A stretch of 31,498 nucleotides of DNA from CAYPEZ01 sp964409985 (GTDB lineage: Bacteria > Patescibacteriota > Minisyncoccia > Phycocordibacterales > UBA6899), in the NCBI GenBank assembly GCA_964409985.1, contig CAYPEZ010000007.1:1-31498 (forward strand), written 5' to 3'. Made by a program: the position numbers and the translations under genes. Below, piece by piece: positions 16,131-23,012 of the stretch (position 1 is its first letter; each line of letters starts with the position of its first letter). The notes under the pieces are model-generated. The model was not told the origin of the DNA and ran no database searches. It saw only the letters and a program-made list of their open reading frames with translations.

Positions 16131-17204
16131 TTACGCGACGGGATGATGCCCGAGCGAAACCAAAACCCCCTTGGCGAAGCTGAAGAGTTGCCCCTTGCTC
16201 GCGTCGCCGTCCACATGGACAGCAATCTGGTCGGGGTGACCCTTAAGGAACCCCTTCAGATCGCTGATCTCCGTGAAGATCGGAGCATCTTGCTCCACCT
16301 CACCACGAACCACTCGCATCGTGCCGACGAGTGAACTCGTCTTCACCTGCGGAGTGATTGTGCTCATGGGAGACGCCACCACCTGAGCGAACTTCTTCGC
16401 TTGTTTGAGGTTCTTGCGTCCCACGCGGCCGCCCCTCGACTTGGACACCTCGAAGAACTCGAGGTCCTCGCCTTGGACGTACACACATCGCGTACCATCG
16501 CCAAGTGACGCGTACTCGCTCCCTTCGACAGGGATTGCGACGAGTCGCAGGCCTTCCGGTGTAATCCCGATGACCTTCTCTCGCGAGAGGATCGCCTGGA
16601 TCTTCGCTTGGTGTGCTGCCGCCCGAGTGCGACTCTCTTCTTGGAGTCGCCGCTCCTCGGCCTGCTGGGCCTCGAGCCGTGCAGCTCGCTCAGCTTCTTC
16701 CTTCGCCGCTGCCTCTGCTGCGGCTACCGCTTCCTCTTTTGCTCCCTTACGGAGAAGGATGTCCCATGCGAGGGACTCCTCGCGGGTGAAGCTCCGATTG
16801 AAGCGGTGTTCCCGCTCCAGCCAGACCTTCAGCACCGCCCGGTCGGGGACAGAGGTACTCGTCATCTGTGCCATCTCGTGGATGACCCAGAGATCTTCGA
16901 TCTCGTTCCCTTTGTGAGTAACGAGGAATGCCCCGAGGTCGGGGTGGACGAAGAGGCTGTGGAGACAGCCGTCCTTGAACGGACGCTGCCAGATCTTCCA
17001 CTTCTTGCCAGAGTTGTCGTCCTTCTCCCGCCAGATCGACGAGATCTGTTCGCGCGCCCAGTACTTGGGCTTTCCGCTCTCGTCCAGCGCCTTGGCGGCG
17101 ATGAACGTGTTCACGTCGACAGCAGGCCCGAGCGAGTAGCGGTATTTCACGCCACTGACATCTGACCACGTGTTCGTGCGAACCAACGCAAGAACGTTGT
17201 TCAT
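16131..17204 (-). CDS. Unknown soluble protein with central coiled coil, GC-rich codons
   Basis: I do not recognise this 357-residue protein. It has no signal peptide or membrane helix. Residues 1-150 form a Trp-rich globular part (KYWAREQISSIWREK, KKWKIWQRPF). Residues 154-208 are an Ala/Glu/Arg coiled coil, followed by a beta-rich part (ITPEGLRLVAIPVEGSEYAS, a DGTRCVYVQGEDLEF stretch) and a C-terminal segment ending GHHPVA. Third codon positions are strongly C/G, quite unlike gyrA and the genes beyond. It stands alone with a TTGACA promoter, a GAGGAG ribosome site 8 bases before ATG and a strong terminator, so it should be abundantly made. It may be a horizontally acquired or strongly codon-selected gene; no function can be assigned. 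Confidence 0.85.
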   Translation of the reverse strand: MNNVLALVRTNTWSDVSGVKYRYSLGPAVDVNTFIAAKALDESGKPKYWAREQISSIWREKDDNSGKKWKIWQRPFKDGCLHSLFVHPDLGAFLVTHKGNEIEDLWVIHEMAQMTSTSVPDRAVLKVWLEREHRFNRSFTREESLAWDILLRKGAKEEAVAAAEAAAKEEAERAARLEAQQAEERRLQEESRTRAAAHQAKIQAILSREKVIGITPEGLRLVAIPVEGSEYASLGDGTRCVYVQGEDLEFFEVSKSRGGRVGRKNLKQAKKFAQVVASPMSTITPQVKTSSLVGTMRVVRGEVEQDAPIFTEISDLKGFLKGHPDQIAVHVDGDASKGQLFSFAKGVLVSLGHHPVA

Positions 17205-17212
17205 ATTCTATA

Positions 17213-17218
17213 CTCCTC
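17213..17218 (-). promoter_or_regulatory. Strong Shine-Dalgarno site of the 16131-17204 gene
   Basis: GAGGAG on the minus strand, 8 bases before ATG 17204. It confirms the start and contrasts with the SD-less neighbours. Confidence 0.85.
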
Positions 17219-17261
17219 TAGCTAGCTATGTGGTTGGGAAAAATCAAAGAGCAATATATCT

Positions 17262-17290
17262 ATTATGCACTATATATATGTATTTGTCAA
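17262..17290 (-). promoter_or_regulatory. Sigma-70 promoter of the 16131-17204 gene
   Basis: On the minus strand TTGACA (17290-17285), a 17-base spacer and CATAAT (17267-17262). It gives a leader of about 50 bases. Confidence 0.85.
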
Positions 17291-17330
17291 TATAGATTAT
17301 TTAGCTCTGTTGAGCCACATAATCTATATT
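17289..17330. repeat. Long inverted repeat touching the -35 box
   Basis: AATATAGATTAT (17289-17300) and ATAATCTATATT (17319-17330) are perfect 12-base arms. After a 3-base mismatch GCTC/GAGC continues the stem around a TGTT loop. The left arm shares its first two bases with the TTGACA of the minus-strand promoter. On the plus strand it is followed by a T-run. It may be an operator, a cruciform, or an end-of-transcript hairpin for the gene ending at 17339. Confidence 0.75.
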
Positions 17331-17338
17331 TTTTATAT

Positions 17339-17705
17339 TTATTCCCCAGTTGACTCACCAGTAGTTGTAGAAACTGACGTCGATGTAGAAGCCATCTCTT
17401 TGGCGATATTAAGGAGTATCTGCGAAGAGGATGCTTCTTCTTTTACGTATTTTAGCTGAGACTTGATTGAATCNNNNNNNNNNAAATTGATCACCAAAAA
17501 CCTTGAGTTCAGAAAAAATGCTTGCAAAAGGACTCGGGGCTTTTGTGCCTTGTTTTGTGAGAGAATCGAGTTTTGCGGGAAACAGTGAAAGCCACAGAAG
17601 AAAAATCAGTGTCCCGGATATCCCCGTTGCAAGGAGCGCATAACGTTGACGCACATGTGGTGGCTTCGCCTGAAGCTCTTCAATGAATCGAAAAAAGCCT
17701 TCCAT
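17339..17705 (-). CDS. Small single-helix membrane protein, interrupted by scaffold gap
   Basis: The N-terminal part (from ATG 17705) has a basic, amphipathic start (MEGFFRFIEELQAKPPHVRQ), one membrane helix (about residues 24-44) and a polar segment up to FGDQF. After ten N bases the sequence continues in another frame (DSIKSQLKYVKEEASSSQ) to a Ser/Thr-rich end and TAA at 17339. The two parts join in one frame if the true gap is a multiple of three bases rather than ten, so this is one gene of about 120 residues plus the gap. It lies 8 bases after the MBL-fold gene and is probably co-transcribed. Function unknown. Confidence 0.7.
17474..17483. other. Ten-N scaffold gap inside a gene
   Basis: A placeholder of ten N bases. 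The reading frames on either side agree only if the real missing length is divisible by three. Confidence 0.95.
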
Positions 17706-17713
17706 GCGGATTT

Positions 17714-18346
17714 CTACACTCCAGGGATTAAGACTTTTACTTCCCCTTCAAATGATTCAATATCTTTTCGTTTGAGTGTCAGCTTCTCTTCCCCCTTCGC
17801 ATCTTCTGCTCCTGTTTCCTTGAGAAATGTTGCAAGCTCCTTAGACTTCGGGCCATCGTAGTGAACCGGAATGATGAGCTTTGCGTCAAGGGTCACCGAG
17901 AGCTTCCCCGCCTCAGCTGGTGACAACACATCTCCTCCCCCAATAGGGACAAAGAGAATGTCGACCTCTCCAATCTGTTCAATCTGTTCACTTGTAAGAT
18001 TAGGGTTCTTTTGTGCTCCCATGACACACACACGCATTTGATCAAACTCCAGAACATAAATCGTGTTACGAACTTTCTCATCTGGAGACAATCCCCCATC
18101 AATACCAACGACAGGAACTCCTTGGATTTCGTATTCACCCGGGCCCCGAATAGCAAAGGGCTTTTTTTCACCATACTCAAGTTGTTCCAGATCATTCATG
18201 TCGGGCCGCTCTGCGGAGACAAGTGCGATCGACGAACCAAACTTTGTTGTTGGGATGCCCGCCTTTTTTCCAATGGGATTAATGCCAATGACCGTATCAC
18301 TGAGCTGGAGCTTCACATACTGTGCGCCAAACCATGTAATTACCAT
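17714..18346 (-). CDS. MBL-fold protein with lost metal ligands
   Basis: A 210-residue protein of the UlaG/UPF0173-like branch of the metallo-beta-lactamase fold. Recognisable family elements are ITWFG at the start, PGEYEIQGVPVVGI (about 69-82), the segment VDILFVPIGGG (about 128-138) and the late IPVHY motif. The active-site HxHxDH motif is replaced: after strand end S44 the residues are A45, R47, D49 and M50, so the three His are gone and only Asp remains. The first GH is GA (residues 7-8) and the LGD motif is MGA. Hydrolase activity is therefore unlikely; a binding or structural role is inferred. Its promoter predicts an almost leaderless mRNA, and the small membrane gene follows 8 bases downstream. 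Confidence 0.8.
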   Translation of the reverse strand: MVITWFGAQYVKLQLSDTVIGINPIGKKAGIPTTKFGSSIALVSAERPDMNDLEQLEYGEKKPFAIRGPGEYEIQGVPVVGIDGGLSPDEKVRNTIYVLEFDQMRVCVMGAQKNPNLTSEQIEQIGEVDILFVPIGGGDVLSPAEAGKLSVTLDAKLIIPVHYDGPKSKELATFLKETGAEDAKGEEKLTLKRKDIESFEGEVKVLIPGV

Positions 18347-18355
18347 AATAATGAG

Positions 18356-18384
18356 AGTGTACCTTGTGGGATATGTTCTTACAA
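18356..18384 (-). promoter_or_regulatory. Promoter of the MBL-fold gene
   Basis: On the minus strand TTGTAA (18384-18379), a 17-base spacer and TACACT (18361-18356), ending 9 bases before ATG 18346. A leader of only about 2 bases is expected. Confidence 0.65.
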
Positions 18385-18645
18385 TCTTTTTTTATGATAG
18401 GACATGTTTATAACAAATCCAGTCCCAAAACACGTGAAGGAATGAGCCTAACGACAACCCTTGCCCAGGCCACTCTCGTGTGGTAGGATCCCCCCATCTC
18501 TTATTGAGGGAGATGTTTGTTACAAGGCACGTGCTACTTGGAATAACCCTGAAGAACCGTTTGTGTTTTTCATCCCCAAGCCACGAACCCGTCCACACGA
18601 TGTGCACGGGATCGCCGAACGGCGATTTTTTATTACACAATATAT
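18385..18645 (+). other. Long leader region upstream of rpsA, no protein gene
   Basis: About 260 bases without a credible gene. Possible pairings include CATCTC/GAGATG around 18495-18515 and a long-range CACGTG (18431) with CACGTG (18528). It ends in a two-hairpin terminator directly before rpsA, so it is either a regulatory leader or a separate small RNA. A -10-like TATGAT lies near 18392, without a convincing -35. Confidence 0.45.
18588..18635 (+). terminator. Two-hairpin intrinsic terminator 11 bases before the rpsA ATG
   Basis: CCCGT-C-CACA pairs with TGTG-C-ACGGG (18588-18610). Immediately after it ATCGCC (18611-18616) pairs with GGCGAT (18621-18626) around GAAC and is followed by TTTTTATT. 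This is a full Rho-independent terminator ending just before the start codon at 18646. It suggests attenuation of rpsA or the end of an upstream small RNA. Confidence 0.8.
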
Positions 18646-19761
18646 ATGACAACGAAAGAAACAAAACATACGAGTGAGGCTGAGGTGGTCGTCGAGGACC
18701 ATCGCCCAATGACTGCCCTCCTCGCAAACATGCCGCTCACGCGCCCAGAGCCAGGAGATCTTGTGGAAGGGCCAGTACTTGCGGTTGCAGCAGGAGCTGT
18801 ATATGTCGACATGCCACCATTTGGCGTCGGGATTATTTACGGACGTGAATACCAAAGCGCAAAGGATCTCATCAAGCGCATGAACGTTGGCGATCGCATC
18901 ACCGCGAAGGTGGTAGAGAGCGAGAATGCAAACGGATACATGGAACTCTCCCTCAAAGAAGCCCGTCAATCCCAGATCTGGGCTGAAGCTGAAACTCTCC
19001 TCAAGTCAAAAGCTCTTGTGGAAGTCCTCGTCAAAGATGCAAACAAAGGCGGACTCATTATGGAGTGGCAAGGTGTACAAGGATTCCTTCCTGCATCTCA
19101 ACTCTCGAGTGAACACTACCCTCGCGTTGAAGACGGAGACAAAGACCGCATCTTGGAAGAACTTCGCAAGCTCCTTGGCCAGCGCCTCAAGGTCTCGATC
19201 ATCACGGCTGCACCAAAGGAAGGCAAACTCATATTCTCTGAAAAGGATCATACCCAGAAAGAGAAAGGCCAGATTCTTTCTCGTTACCAGGTTGGTGATG
19301 TTGTCGAAGGTGAAGTCACCGGTATTGTGGACTTTGGAGCTTTCATCAAAGTTGAGGATGGACTCGAAGGCCTTGTACACATTTCAGAGATTGATTGGGG
19401 TCTCGTTGACGATCCTCGCAAATTCTTGAAGGTCGGTCAGCGTTCACGTGCAAAAGTCATTGAGATCAAAGATAACAAAATCTCTCTCTCGATTAAGGCA
19501 ACAAAGGAGAATCCATGGCGAGAAGCTGAGAAGAAGTACAAGAAGGGCGATACGGTCCGTGGTGTGGTCATCAAATTCAACAAGTACGGTGCCCTTGCTT
19601 CTATCGAGGAAGGTGTGGCTGGGCTCGTCCATGTCTCAGAGTTTGGCACCGAGGAAAAACTCCGCTCAAAGCTTGAACTCGGTAAGACCTATCCGTTCCA
19701 GATCTCTCTCTTTGAACCCAAAGACCAAAAGATGACGCTCTCTTTCCCAGAAGCAAAGTAA
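18646..19761 (+). CDS. rpsA: 30S ribosomal protein S1, four S1 domains
   Basis: A 371-residue protein made of four OB-fold S1 domains: about residues 35-107, 120-205, 215-285 and 300-370. Domain 3 is the most canonical (GDVVEGEVTGIVDFGAFIKV, then GLVHISEI) and domain 4 has RGVVIKFNKYGALASI and GLVHVSEF. S1 binds mRNA at the 30S subunit and helps initiation, particularly on mRNAs with weak ribosome sites, which are common here. It is shorter than the six-domain proteobacterial S1, as usual outside Proteobacteria. No Shine-Dalgarno site is visible, and a terminator hairpin ends 11 bases before the ATG. The gene is followed by a very strong terminator. Confidence 0.95.
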   Translation: MTTKETKHTSEAEVVVEDHRPMTALLANMPLTRPEPGDLVEGPVLAVAAGAVYVDMPPFGVGIIYGREYQSAKDLIKRMNVGDRITAKVVESENANGYMELSLKEARQSQIWAEAETLLKSKALVEVLVKDANKGGLIMEWQGVQGFLPASQLSSEHYPRVEDGDKDRILEELRKLLGQRLKVSIITAAPKEGKLIFSEKDHTQKEKGQILSRYQVGDVVEGEVTGIVDFGAFIKVEDGLEGLVHISEIDWGLVDDPRKFLKVGQRSRAKVIEIKDNKISLSIKATKENPWREAEKKYKKGDTVRGVVIKFNKYGALASIEEGVAGLVHVSEFGTEEKLRSKLELGKTYPFQISLFEPKDQKMTLSFPEAK

Positions 19762-19770
19762 TAAACACTA

Positions 19771-19809
19771 ACAAAACAGCGTGGAGAAGATCTCTCCACG
19801 CTGTTTTGT
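19771..19809. terminator. Bidirectional terminator between rpsA and the kinase gene
   Basis: A perfect 17-bp stem (19771-19787 with 19793-19809) closes a 5-base loop. T-rich arms at the 3' end in both directions (CTGTTTTGTTATTT on plus) suit the convergent genes. Confidence 0.93.
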
Positions 19810-19821
19810 TATTTCAAAAGA

Positions 19822-20199
19822 TTATCGAACAATATATGGAACAAAAATGAACAGACCCACAATGAACGCAGTCATTGAGGAGAGAAGAACAGCTCCTGCA
19901 GCAACATCTTTTGTATCTTTGGCAAAAGGATGGTGTCCTGGTGACGTAAGATCTATATCAATTTCTATCGCAGTATTGAAAGCCTCGGAAACAAACACAA
20001 ATCCTGCAGCAAGGAAAAGAAACATCCACTCTGTGCGAGATATAGAAAAATACATCCCGAGCGCCACAGCGCCAATAAAGACCGCGACATGGATCCACGC
20101 ATTGTGTGTTGAACGAAGAAAGATCCCAAGCCCTCGCCATGCATGCGTAAAACTCTCTGCACGTTTCACTAATGAAAATTGTTTCTCGTGAAGGTCCAT
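19822..20199 (-). CDS. dgkA: Undecaprenol/diacylglycerol kinase family protein
   Basis: A 125-residue integral membrane kinase of the DgkA family. It shows the conserved SEAFNTAIEIDID segment (E72, N75, E79) and KDVAAGAV (97-104), plus three hydrophobic helices. In Gram-positive-type bacteria these enzymes phosphorylate undecaprenol to recycle the lipid carrier for cell-wall synthesis; in E. coli the substrate is diacylglycerol. Which applies here cannot be told from sequence, but the length and motif resemble the undecaprenol kinase branch. It starts 3 bases after pth ends, so the two are co-transcribed. Confidence 0.9.
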   Translation of the reverse strand: MDLHEKQFSLVKRAESFTHAWRGLGIFLRSTHNAWIHVAVFIGAVALGMYFSISRTEWMFLFLAAGFVFVSEAFNTAIEIDIDLTSPGHHPFAKDTKDVAAGAVLLSSMTAFIVGLFIFVPYIVR

Positions 20200-20202
20200 A
20201 CT

Positions 20203-20805
20203 TTATTGTGAATTCACCACATTCATCGCACGGTCGAGACCCTCGGTCATGACAGTTTCAATAGCTTCACGTGCGCGTTTCTCAATCTTTTTCAGACTCT
20301 CTTCTTCTTTGGGTTTCCATGATCCAAGAACAAAGTCGATGACGGCTTTTTCGCCGTCCGGTTTTTTAATTTTCCCTGATGCTGTATGGGGCGAGACGCC
20401 AATGCGCAAACGCACAAACTCTTTTGTCTTCACTGCACGCATAATGGATTCAACTCCCTTATGCCCTCCTGAACCGCGCCCATATGCAAGTTTCACCGTG
20501 CCCAAAGGTAAGTCGAGATCGTCCTGAACAACGAGAAGGTTTTTTGCCGCAGCTTTAGACTTCACGTACCCTGCAACAACCTTCCCAGAATTATTCATAA
20601 AAAGATCAGGAAGAACGAAAAGAGCCTCATGTTTTCCGACCTTTCCTTTTGCGACTGTTGCAATGGGCTTCTTTTTTGGAACAGACTCCCAAGGACCCAA
20701 GCCTTCTTTTTTAACAAAACCAGACACAATATCTCTACCAGCGTTATGGCGTGTCTCCTCATATTCGCTCCCTGGGTTTCCGAGCCCAACAACAATCCAT
20801 TTCAT
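20203..20805 (-). CDS. pth: Peptidyl-tRNA hydrolase
   Basis: Releases tRNA from prematurely dropped peptidyl-tRNA. The 200-residue protein has the expected length and motifs: VGLGNPG with N10, the catalytic histidine H20 in TRHNAG, FMNNSG (N71/N72), DDLDLPLG (D95/D96) and GSGGHKG with H115. Lys116 stands where E. coli has Asn114. An AT-rich box GATAAT ends 5 bases before the ATG, again suggesting a leaderless or very short leader, with a weak -35. It is the first gene of a two-gene unit with the lipid kinase. Confidence 0.96.
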   Translation of the reverse strand: MKWIVVGLGNPGSEYEETRHNAGRDIVSGFVKKEGLGPWESVPKKKPIATVAKGKVGKHEALFVLPDLFMNNSGKVVAGYVKSKAAAKNLLVVQDDLDLPLGTVKLAYGRGSGGHKGVESIMRAVKTKEFVRLRIGVSPHTASGKIKKPDGEKAVIDFVLGSWKPKEEESLKKIEKRAREAIETVMTEGLDRAMNVVNSQ

Positions 20806-20893
20806 ATAGAATTATCGTATCACAACTGTGGATAAGGGATTTCCCCCAGGAGGACTTGCCTCCCCCAGAGCTCTATGATAGGTTAACGGGTAC

Positions 20894-21124
20894 ATGACAT
20901 TACTCGCAGGGATATTGCCGTGGGCGCAAATACTGCTCGCGGTTCTCCTCATCATCGCCATCATGCTACAACGCTCCGGAGCGGAGCTTGGAGGAGCCTT
21001 TGGTGGAGATGGATCACAGGTCTCCTACGCTCGCCGTGGTGCTGAGCGCACCCTCTTCAATGCGACCATTGTACTCGCGGTTCTCTTCGTAGTCGCGAAC
21101 ATGCTCGCACTGCTTGTAGGATAG
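20894..21124 (+). CDS. secG: Preprotein translocase subunit SecG
   Basis: A 76-residue protein with two membrane helices joined by the hallmark SecG segment LQRSGAELGGAFGG, followed by RRGAER before the second helix. It is the small accessory subunit of the SecYEG channel and would support export of the many signal-peptide proteins encoded in this window. A TATGAT box lies 14 bases before the ATG. The next gene, an exported binding protein, begins 72 bases downstream. Confidence 0.95.
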   Translation: MTLLAGILPWAQILLAVLLIIAIMLQRSGAELGGAFGGDGSQVSYARRGAERTLFNATIVLAVLFVVANMLALLVG

Positions 21125-21196
21125 GAACATCCCCTCGAGAGCATTCTTTGAGAATCAGGTCATGCGCTGATTTGTTGTGTACTTTTCATTCTATCC

Positions 21197-22951
21197 ATGA
21201 ATACCTCATCACCATCACACCGGGCTATTTCTGCCCTTTCTCCACTCGAACAAAAGATTTTCTGGATCGCACTATTTGTCTCCCTCATCACTGGGGTTCT
21301 TCTCCTGCTCAAATTCATTGACACACGTATGGTTGAAGTGCCGAAGCAAGGAGGAACACTCGCAGAAGGCGTCATAGGATTTCCAAGACACATCAATCCG
21401 GTTATTGCACGTACCGACACAGATCGTGATCTTGCTGCGCTTATCTACTCAGGACTCGTGCGCAAAATGCCTGATGGATCGTACCGACCAGATCTAGCAG
21501 AAAATGTGCTTGTGAGTGAGGACGGGAAAACATACACGGCAACAATTCGTGCGGGGCTCCGCTGGCATGACGGGACTCCCGTCACATCACACGATGTTGC
21601 CTTTACCGTTGCGGCAATGGTTGATGGCGCCCGAGAAATTAAGGGGGTTCGCAGAGCAAGTTGGGAAGGAATCGAAGTACAAACTCCTGATGATCGCACA
21701 GTGGTGTTTATCCTTCCAACATCATATGCTCCATTCATCGAACAACTCAGCATGGGCATCCTTCCTGCGCATCTCTGGGAGTCTGTCCCAAGAGAACAAT
21801 TTGATCTTTCAAGCTATAACCTAAAGCCAGTGGGGACTGGGCCATACATGATTGAGGACGTTGTTTCTCGCGGCGACGGGATTCCTGTCTCTTACACCCT
21901 TAAAGCATTCAAACACTTTGCTCTTGGCCGGCCATACATTGAAACTGTTGTCATATCATTTTATGGCAATCGCGAGGAGCTCTTGCGCGCATATGAAAAT
22001 GGCGAGGTAACTGCTATTTCTGATGTGGACCCCTCACTCGGAAAGACTCTCTCAACTCAACCAAACACGCATGTATTATCGAGCCCGCTTGATCGAGTGT
22101 TCGCGGTCTACTTTAACCAAGCACACAATGTTTCTCTCGCAGACAAGGCAGTTCGTTCTGCGCTTGAAATTCTTACGGACCGCGAAGCGCTGATCAATCA
22201 AGTACTTCTTGGATATGGATCATCAATAGATGGTCCTATCCCACCTGGCAGATATGGCATGATGTATACCAGTACGAGTACCCCAGAAGAACGATCGACA
22301 CAAGCTGAGGCGCTTCTCGATAAGGCAGGATGGACAAAAGGAGAAAATGGATTCTATGAAAAGAAGGATGCAAAAAAGAAAACTTCTAATCCCCTCACGC
22401 TATCAATAAGCACCGGTGACACCGAAGAATTGAAGCAGGCAGCGGAATTTATCGCCGACTTATGGCGAGAAAAAGGTATCGATGTTGAAGCAAAAGTCTA
22501 TGACAAATCCACTCTTGCAAAAGAGATCATTACCCCTCGACAATATGATGCGTTGCTCTACGGGGCTGTTGCAGATAAGCTACCTGACCTTTTTCCATTC
22601 TGGCATTCCTCACAACGAACAGATCCGGGTTTGAATATAGCCATGTACGCAAATTCTAAAGCAGATAAATTCCTCGAACAGGCACGTGGGGCAACGACAA
22701 CCGAAGAAGAAGCAGCTTCACTTCAGGGATTTTTAGATGAGATCCGAATTGATAAACCCGCAATTTTTCTCTATAGCCCATCTTTTATCTATGCGTTAAA
22801 CGAAAAGATCGGCGGTGTCACCATTGGCCCAATGACAACAAAATCTGATCGATTTGCATCAATTTTTGAATGGTACACAAAAACCGAACGTGTGTGGCAT
22901 ATATTTGCAAAAGATCGGCCTCATATTATTCATCAATCTTCAGATTCATAA
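21197..22951 (+). CDS. Membrane-anchored peptide-binding protein (OppA/DppA family)
   Basis: A 584-residue solute-binding protein of family 5. It has an N-terminal membrane helix (about 20-41) without a lipobox cysteine. Then come the family signatures: QGGTLAEGVIGFPRHINPV, YSGLVRKMPDGSYRPDLAE, RAGLRWHDGTPVTSHDVAFT, and the later LKPVGTGPYMIED. Family members bind oligopeptides, nickel or other ligands for ABC importers. No ABC permease or ATPase is nearby, so the partner is elsewhere or it acts as a surface peptide scavenger. This would fit an organism dependent on others for amino acids, which is inference. Confidence 0.9.
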   Translation: MNTSSPSHRAISALSPLEQKIFWIALFVSLITGVLLLLKFIDTRMVEVPKQGGTLAEGVIGFPRHINPVIARTDTDRDLAALIYSGLVRKMPDGSYRPDLAENVLVSEDGKTYTATIRAGLRWHDGTPVTSHDVAFTVAAMVDGAREIKGVRRASWEGIEVQTPDDRTVVFILPTSYAPFIEQLSMGILPAHLWESVPREQFDLSSYNLKPVGTGPYMIEDVVSRGDGIPVSYTLKAFKHFALGRPYIETVVISFYGNREELLRAYENGEVTAISDVDPSLGKTLSTQPNTHVLSSPLDRVFAVYFNQAHNVSLADKAVRSALEILTDREALINQVLLGYGSSIDGPIPPGRYGMMYTSTSTPEERSTQAEALLDKAGWTKGENGFYEKKDAKKKTSNPLTLSISTGDTEELKQAAEFIADLWREKGIDVEAKVYDKSTLAKEIITPRQYDALLYGAVADKLPDLFPFWHSSQRTDPGLNIAMYANSKADKFLEQARGATTTEEEAASLQGFLDEIRIDKPAIFLYSPSFIYALNEKIGGVTIGPMTTKSDRFASIFEWYTKTERVWHIFAKDRPHIIHQSSDS

Positions 22952-23012
22952 GTGTATTCTTCATCGAACTTTAGTGTAACAACAAAACATCATTATTTAT
23001 TTATTGACCGAT

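Noticed and set aside
18412..18640. The rpsA leader as SRP RNA or 6S RNA.
   Set aside because: The SRP tetraloop and asymmetric-loop motif is absent, and no closing stem with a central bubble as in 6S RNA was found.
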